DNA from: Caldicellulosiruptor hydrothermalis 108
GTDB taxonomy: Bacteria > Bacillota > Thermoanaerobacteria > Caldicellulosiruptorales > Caldicellulosiruptoraceae
DNA length: 64,000 nucleotides
NCBI RefSeq assembly: GCF_000166355.1
Contig: NC_014652.1
Span: 2,590,501 to 2,654,500 of the forward strand
Direction of reading: 5' to 3'
Both the position numbers and the translations under genes were made by a program. Numbering within the stretch: position 1 is the first letter of the stretch; every line of letters begins with the position of its first letter. This document shows positions 60,734-64,000 of the stretch, piece by piece. The notes below the pieces were generated by a model, which was not told where the DNA came from, did not search any database, and saw only the letters and a program-made list of their open reading frames with translations.

Positions 60734-62696
60734 ATCTTTTTATATAAAATTTGCAGCCAACAACATAAAAAGAAATACCCAAGCATATATCCCATATATT
60801 TTGACCTGTATTGGAGCAGTTATGATGTTTTACAACATGTGTTTTTTGTCTAATACAGAAGATATCGGACATTTGAGCGATAGCCAAGCGCTGAGGAGTA
60901 TTTTGCGATTTGGAGCAGGAGTAATTGGTATTTTTTCTGTTATATTTATTTTTTATGTAAACAGCTTTTTGATAAAGAGGCGTAAAAAAGAATTGGGACT
61001 TTTCAATATTCTTGGAATGGAAAAAAGGCATATAGCAAGGATTATGTTTTTTGAAACGGTAATCATAGGACTGATATGTATTGCATCTGGTATTTTATCA
61101 GGAATAATTTTAAGCAAACTTATGACACTTCTACTTTTTAAAATTGTAAGTTTTAAAGTTGTGTTTGGTTTTGAAATATCACCGTCATCCATTTTGGTCA
61201 CAACTCTTTTATTCAGCGGAATTTTTATATTAAACCTTATATATAACATCTTCTCGGTACATCTATCAAAACCCATTGAATTATTAAAAGCAAGCAATGT
61301 AGGTGAAAAAGAACCAAAAACAAAATGGCTTTTGACTATCATTGGTATAGTTTGCCTTGGTATTGGATATTACATTGCACTTACAACTGAAAAGCCTTTA
61401 GCAGCGATGAACATCTTTTTTGTTGCAGTTATCTTAGTAATGATAGCGACATATTGTTTGTTTACCGCTGGAAGTATAGCATTTTTAAAGACTCTTCGGA
61501 AAAACAAAAACTATTACTATAGACCTCATCATTTTATATGGATTTCTAACATGATATACAGGATGAAACAAAATGCAGTTGGACTTGCAAACATATGTAT
61601 ACTTTCAACCGCAGTAATTGTTGTACTTTCAACCACAATTTCCCTATATACTGGAGTTGAAGATATTTTAAAAACTCGCTACCCACAAGAAATAATCATT
61701 ACATCAGACAATATTAACTTGGAAAATGTAAAAAAAATTGATAATACGATAATGAAGCAATTGCGAAAATTTAATATAGTTCCTAAAAACGTGGTTAAAT
61801 ACAAGTATTTAGAGCTTGCTTTAATTCAAGATAAAACTCATTTCAGAACAAAAAAACAAAATTTTTTTGATAAGAACTCAGCCATTGCCTTTGTAGTGCC
61901 TCTTGAGGACTACAATAATATTGAAAAGAAAGTTATCAAATTATCTGATAATGAAGTTCTTCTGTATACTAATAACGTTAATATCTCTGAGAACATTATC
62001 AATTTCAATGGTTTCAAACTCTCAATTAAAAAACGATTAACTTCAAACTCTCTAACTAATAGCCTTACACCAGCCATTAGTTGCTTTTGGATAATAGTCA
62101 AAGACATAGAAACAATGAAGAAAATCTTCTGTTCACTAAATAGCAATAAAAACGACATGGTACAATTTTCATATTATTATGGTCTTGATTTTGATGGTAA
62201 TAAGGATAATCTCATGGACATTTACACAGCACTAAAAAATAGCTTAAATAAAATAGTAAATAATGCAACAATTGAAGTTCGTGAAATGGCAAGAGAAGGT
62301 TTTTACTCTATCCATGGCGGGTTATTATTCATCGGCTTGTTTCTTGGACTTTTGTTTATTATGGCAACAGTGCTTATAATTTATTATAAACAAATTGAAG
62401 AAGGCTTTGATGATAGGCATCGCTATGAAATTTTACAGAAAGTGGGTATGACACGTCAGGAGATTAAAAAGTCAATACAAAGCCAAGTACTTTCAATTTT
62501 CTTTTTGCCTTTATTCTTAGCAATAGTTCATATAGCCTTTGCTTTTAAAATAATAGTCAAAATGTTACAGGTATTCAACCTTACAAATATACCTTTGTTT
62601 GCTCTTTGCACATCTGCTGTTATACTTGTGTTTGCTATATTTTATACTGGCGTGTATGCCCTTACAGCAAAAACCTATTATAAAATTGTAAGTTAG
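60726..62696 (+). CDS. FtsX-like ABC permease (BceB-like)
   Basis: 656 residues from ATG at 60726, 7 bases after AGGAGG; a TTG at 60705 lies in the same frame. The ten-helix pattern is seen: helices near 20-45, 55-85, 105-145, 150-185, 205-225, 235-260 and 295-315, then an outer domain of about 200 residues, then three final helices. The large outer domain between helices 7 and 8 is the sensing feature of BceB proteins. Conserved text such as RRKKELGLFNILGMEKRHI fits the FtsX domain. Confidence 0.93.
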   Translation: MLKSFYIKFAANNIKRNTQAYIPYILTCIGAVMMFYNMCFLSNTEDIGHLSDSQALRSILRFGAGVIGIFSVIFIFYVNSFLIKRRKKELGLFNILGMEKRHIARIMFFETVIIGLICIASGILSGIILSKLMTLLLFKIVSFKVVFGFEISPSSILVTTLLFSGIFILNLIYNIFSVHLSKPIELLKASNVGEKEPKTKWLLTIIGIVCLGIGYYIALTTEKPLAAMNIFFVAVILVMIATYCLFTAGSIAFLKTLRKNKNYYYRPHHFIWISNMIYRMKQNAVGLANICILSTAVIVVLSTTISLYTGVEDILKTRYPQEIIITSDNINLENVKKIDNTIMKQLRKFNIVPKNVVKYKYLELALIQDKTHFRTKKQNFFDKNSAIAFVVPLEDYNNIEKKVIKLSDNEVLLYTNNVNISENIINFNGFKLSIKKRLTSNSLTNSLTPAISCFWIIVKDIETMKKIFCSLNSNKNDMVQFSYYYGLDFDGNKDNLMDIYTALKNSLNKIVNNATIEVREMAREGFYSIHGGLLFIGLFLGLLFIMATVLIIYYKQIEEGFDDRHRYEILQKVGMTRQEIKKSIQSQVLSIFFLPLFLAIVHIAFAFKIIVKMLQVFNLTNIPLFALCTSAVILVFAIFYTGVYALTAKTYYKIVS

Positions 62697-62715
62697 TTTA
62701 TTCAATTTTTTGTTG

Positions 62716-62764
62716 CCTTCTGCAGCAAAGGATAGATATTTTAAAAGCTGCGGAGGGTTTTTTT
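62716..62764 (+). terminator. Terminator of the BceAB-like operon
   Basis: CCTTCTGCAGC pairs with GCTGCGGAGG, followed by GTTTTTTTATTTTT. Confidence 0.8.
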
Positions 62765-62865
62765 ATTTTTGTGTAAGTATTGCCTAACTTAAAACTTAAA
62801 TATTGTATATTGTTTATGTCCTGAAATGTTCAAATTGCTGAGGATAAAAAATTTTTAAAGCAAGT

Positions 62866-63066
62866 ATGACACAAACCCTTGTATTTGTAGTTGTGGGAAT
62901 TGGCATTAGTGCTTTTCTTCACGGCTACATCCCAACAGGTGCACTTGCAAAAATTGCTGGGAAGAACAATCCCTTTACTGTGGTATTTGTAACTTTACTT
63001 GGAATACTCCTTTACTCATTAAAGAGGTCAATGACTACAAAAAAATCCATTTTTTCTAAATTCTAA
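62866..63066 (+). pseudogene. Fragment of a COG0701-type permease
   Basis: 66 codons beginning TQTLVFVVVGIGISAFLHGY and continuing GKNNPFTVVFVTLLGILLYS. The text matches the core of predicted permeases of the DUF318/COG0701 type, in which a second repeat and more helices should follow. Here the similarity ends abruptly in a lysine-rich tail. No ribosome binding site is evident. A remnant is the best reading. Confidence 0.55.
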
Positions 63067-63070
63067 AGCG

Positions 63071-63118
63071 CTCATGTCTTAGTGTTTGTGAAACACCCTC
63101 GCAAAGGTTGAACATGAG
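63071..63118. other. Stem-loop structure downstream of the permease fragment
   Basis: CTCATGT (63071-63077) pairs with ACATGAG (63112-63118), enclosing GTGTTT/AAACAC. It is followed by a GC-richer stretch to about 63230 with no reading frame. It may be part of a mobile-element end or an RNA; no name can be given. Confidence 0.35.
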
Positions 63119-63287
63119 TAAAAGACTACCTTAAGAGCTATCTCAGTAGTCACTGGCTTGTCGGTTGAAAGAAGCAGGCTGCATGCGTGCTGAATCCTCA
63201 CCTCAATCAAAAAGCCGGGTTTCTAAAAAACAAAAAAGCCACAGATAGTTTGCAGAAAAAATTATTTGTGGTTTACCTGTTATGAAA

Positions 63288-63470
63288 TTATTGAATAATT
63301 TCCTTCTTTTTTTTCTTTTTCAGTTCCTCTAATTCTCTCTCTACTTTTTTTGCCGTTTCTTCAAAATACCTAATCAATTCTTCTGGAGTCATGCCTTTTG
63401 TTTCTTCGTAGATCTCCTCCTGTATCCTGTGCAGTTCTTTCATCGCGCTTGTTTCAAACATATTTGTCAC
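63288..63470 (-). CDS. Small helical protein next to a PIN toxin (putative antitoxin)
   Basis: 60 residues. Most of it is predicted helix: MKELHRIQEEIYEETKGMTPEELIRYF followed by a coiled-coil-like ERELEELKKKKKKE. The type recurs beside PIN-domain proteins in Clostridia and cyanobacteria and is often called an antitoxin. It overlaps the PIN frame by 4 bases and lies downstream of it, the reverse of the most common order. As the PIN partner is broken, it may no longer be needed. Confidence 0.65.
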   Translation of the reverse strand: MTNMFETSAMKELHRIQEEIYEETKGMTPEELIRYFEETAKKVERELEELKKKKKKEIIQ

Positions 63471-63944
63471 TCCTCTTCCTCTAACATCATAAGTGGTGAC
63501 ACCAGTTGAATTTCTCTATAACCCATAAGTTTGTTTATTGCGTTTACGCCTTGAATTGTCCTATATCTAACTATATGCTTAAAATTCCATGATACCAAAA
63601 TATCACATTCGTTAATGCTTGCTACTGCAATATGGACTGCGTCGTCGAAAAACCTTGACGGAATTATACATTCATTCACATACTTCTGCGCAAGTTCCAA
63701 AACTTGTTGGTTAATCTCAATTCTCGTGAATTCTATCTGGGACATATACTCTAAATAGCCTGCTTCTTTTTGGTTCCTTGCACTTATTTAATTCAGTTAT
63801 TACTGCACTTGAAATTTATATATTGTATTTTCCTTGTTTAAGCTCCTCCCAAAATTTTCTTGTTATCTGCATATACTCAGGATTATCATGGTGGTCTAAG
63901 TGACTTATAACTGAGGTGTCAAGGTATACTCGTAGCCTCCTCAA
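63467..63944 (-). pseudogene. PIN-domain ribonuclease (toxin), broken
   Basis: The frame starts at TTG 63944 after AAGGAG. The N-terminal half reads LRRLRVYLDTSVISHL with the first PIN aspartate, then meets TAA at 63818-63816 in the middle of KYNI-x-ISSAVITEL. The frame continues to KCKEPKR and then shifts within an A-rich run near 63765. The C-terminal half is intact in another frame: YMSQIEFTRIEI, the acidic FDDAVHIA, DILVSWNFKHIV and the tail SPLMMLEEEE. All PIN core residues are encoded, but one stop and one frameshift prevent a full product. Confidence 0.8.
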
Positions 63945-64000
63945 TGTTACAAATTTTCTCCTTTCTTACACTAACACCTCTTCCCCGCCTCTGATTTAAT

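Noticed and set aside
63071-63230. A TnpB guide RNA end
   Set aside because: There is a stem-loop, but no TnpB coding sequence joins it and no terminal hairpin of IS605 type could be confirmed.

Overview
The window looks like chromosomal DNA of a thermophilic, low-GC member of the Clostridia. The mix of genes (CE7 acetyl-xylan-type esterase, GH13 enzyme, one fructose PTS, SpoVG, PurR, type I-B CRISPR) and the lysine/isoleucine-rich protein style suggest Caldicellulosiruptor or a close relative. That placement is an inference from protein resemblance, not from a marker gene. No rRNA or tRNA gene was seen.

Layout, left to right. 0-3.3 kb: an edge-truncated membrane protein, a TnpB C-terminal relic, a membrane protein and a frameshifted copy of a 1.83 kb insertion sequence. 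3.3-10.2 kb: a CE7 esterase and a complete fructose PTS operon on the minus strand (fruR-fruK-EIIA-EIIBC-ptsH-ptsI), with a consensus promoter and a candidate repeat operator. 10.3-12.3 kb: the 3' stump of a flavodoxin-type gene and an intact copy of the same IS in inverted orientation. 12.3-21 kb: polysaccharide deacetylase, GH13 enzyme, a large SPFH/flotillin-like protein and a 1063-residue membrane-anchored glycosidase-like protein.

21-37 kb is the defence region. It holds an 80-repeat CRISPR array (79 spacers, 29-nt repeats), a detached fragment of the same array 1.8 kb away, and IS256-type debris between them. The leader has a promoter with optimal spacing. The type I-B operon cas6-cas8b-cas7-cas5-cas3-cas4-cas1-cas2 is on the minus strand, reading into the leader. 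The Cas2 frame is complete but has no ordinary start codon.

37-45 kb: DUF4129-type membrane protein, two polysaccharide-deacetylase-like proteins, spoVG, purR and a GGDEF/EAL protein. 45-47 kb: an IS110-family element with a structured, promoter-preceded 5' noncoding region that fits a bridge RNA. 47-51 kb: MarR regulator plus a heterodimeric ABC exporter. 51-52.8 kb: DUF554 protein, then a pseudoknot-plus-terminator RNA candidate followed by a 58-codon small ORF. 52.8-62.7 kb: two transport/sensing modules, an ABC-2 exporter with a NarL-type two-component system and a Bce-type module (OmpR regulator, intramembrane-sensing kinase, ABC ATPase, FtsX-like permease). 62.8-64 kb: decayed material, including a permease fragment, a structured stretch, and a PIN toxin broken by a stop and a frameshift beside a small helical partner.

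The points most worth a second look are the IS110 5' RNA, the pseudoknot RNA upstream of the small ORF, the split CRISPR array with its exactly phased truncated repeat, the startless cas2, and the IS insertion that builds a hybrid promoter in front of a membrane protein gene.
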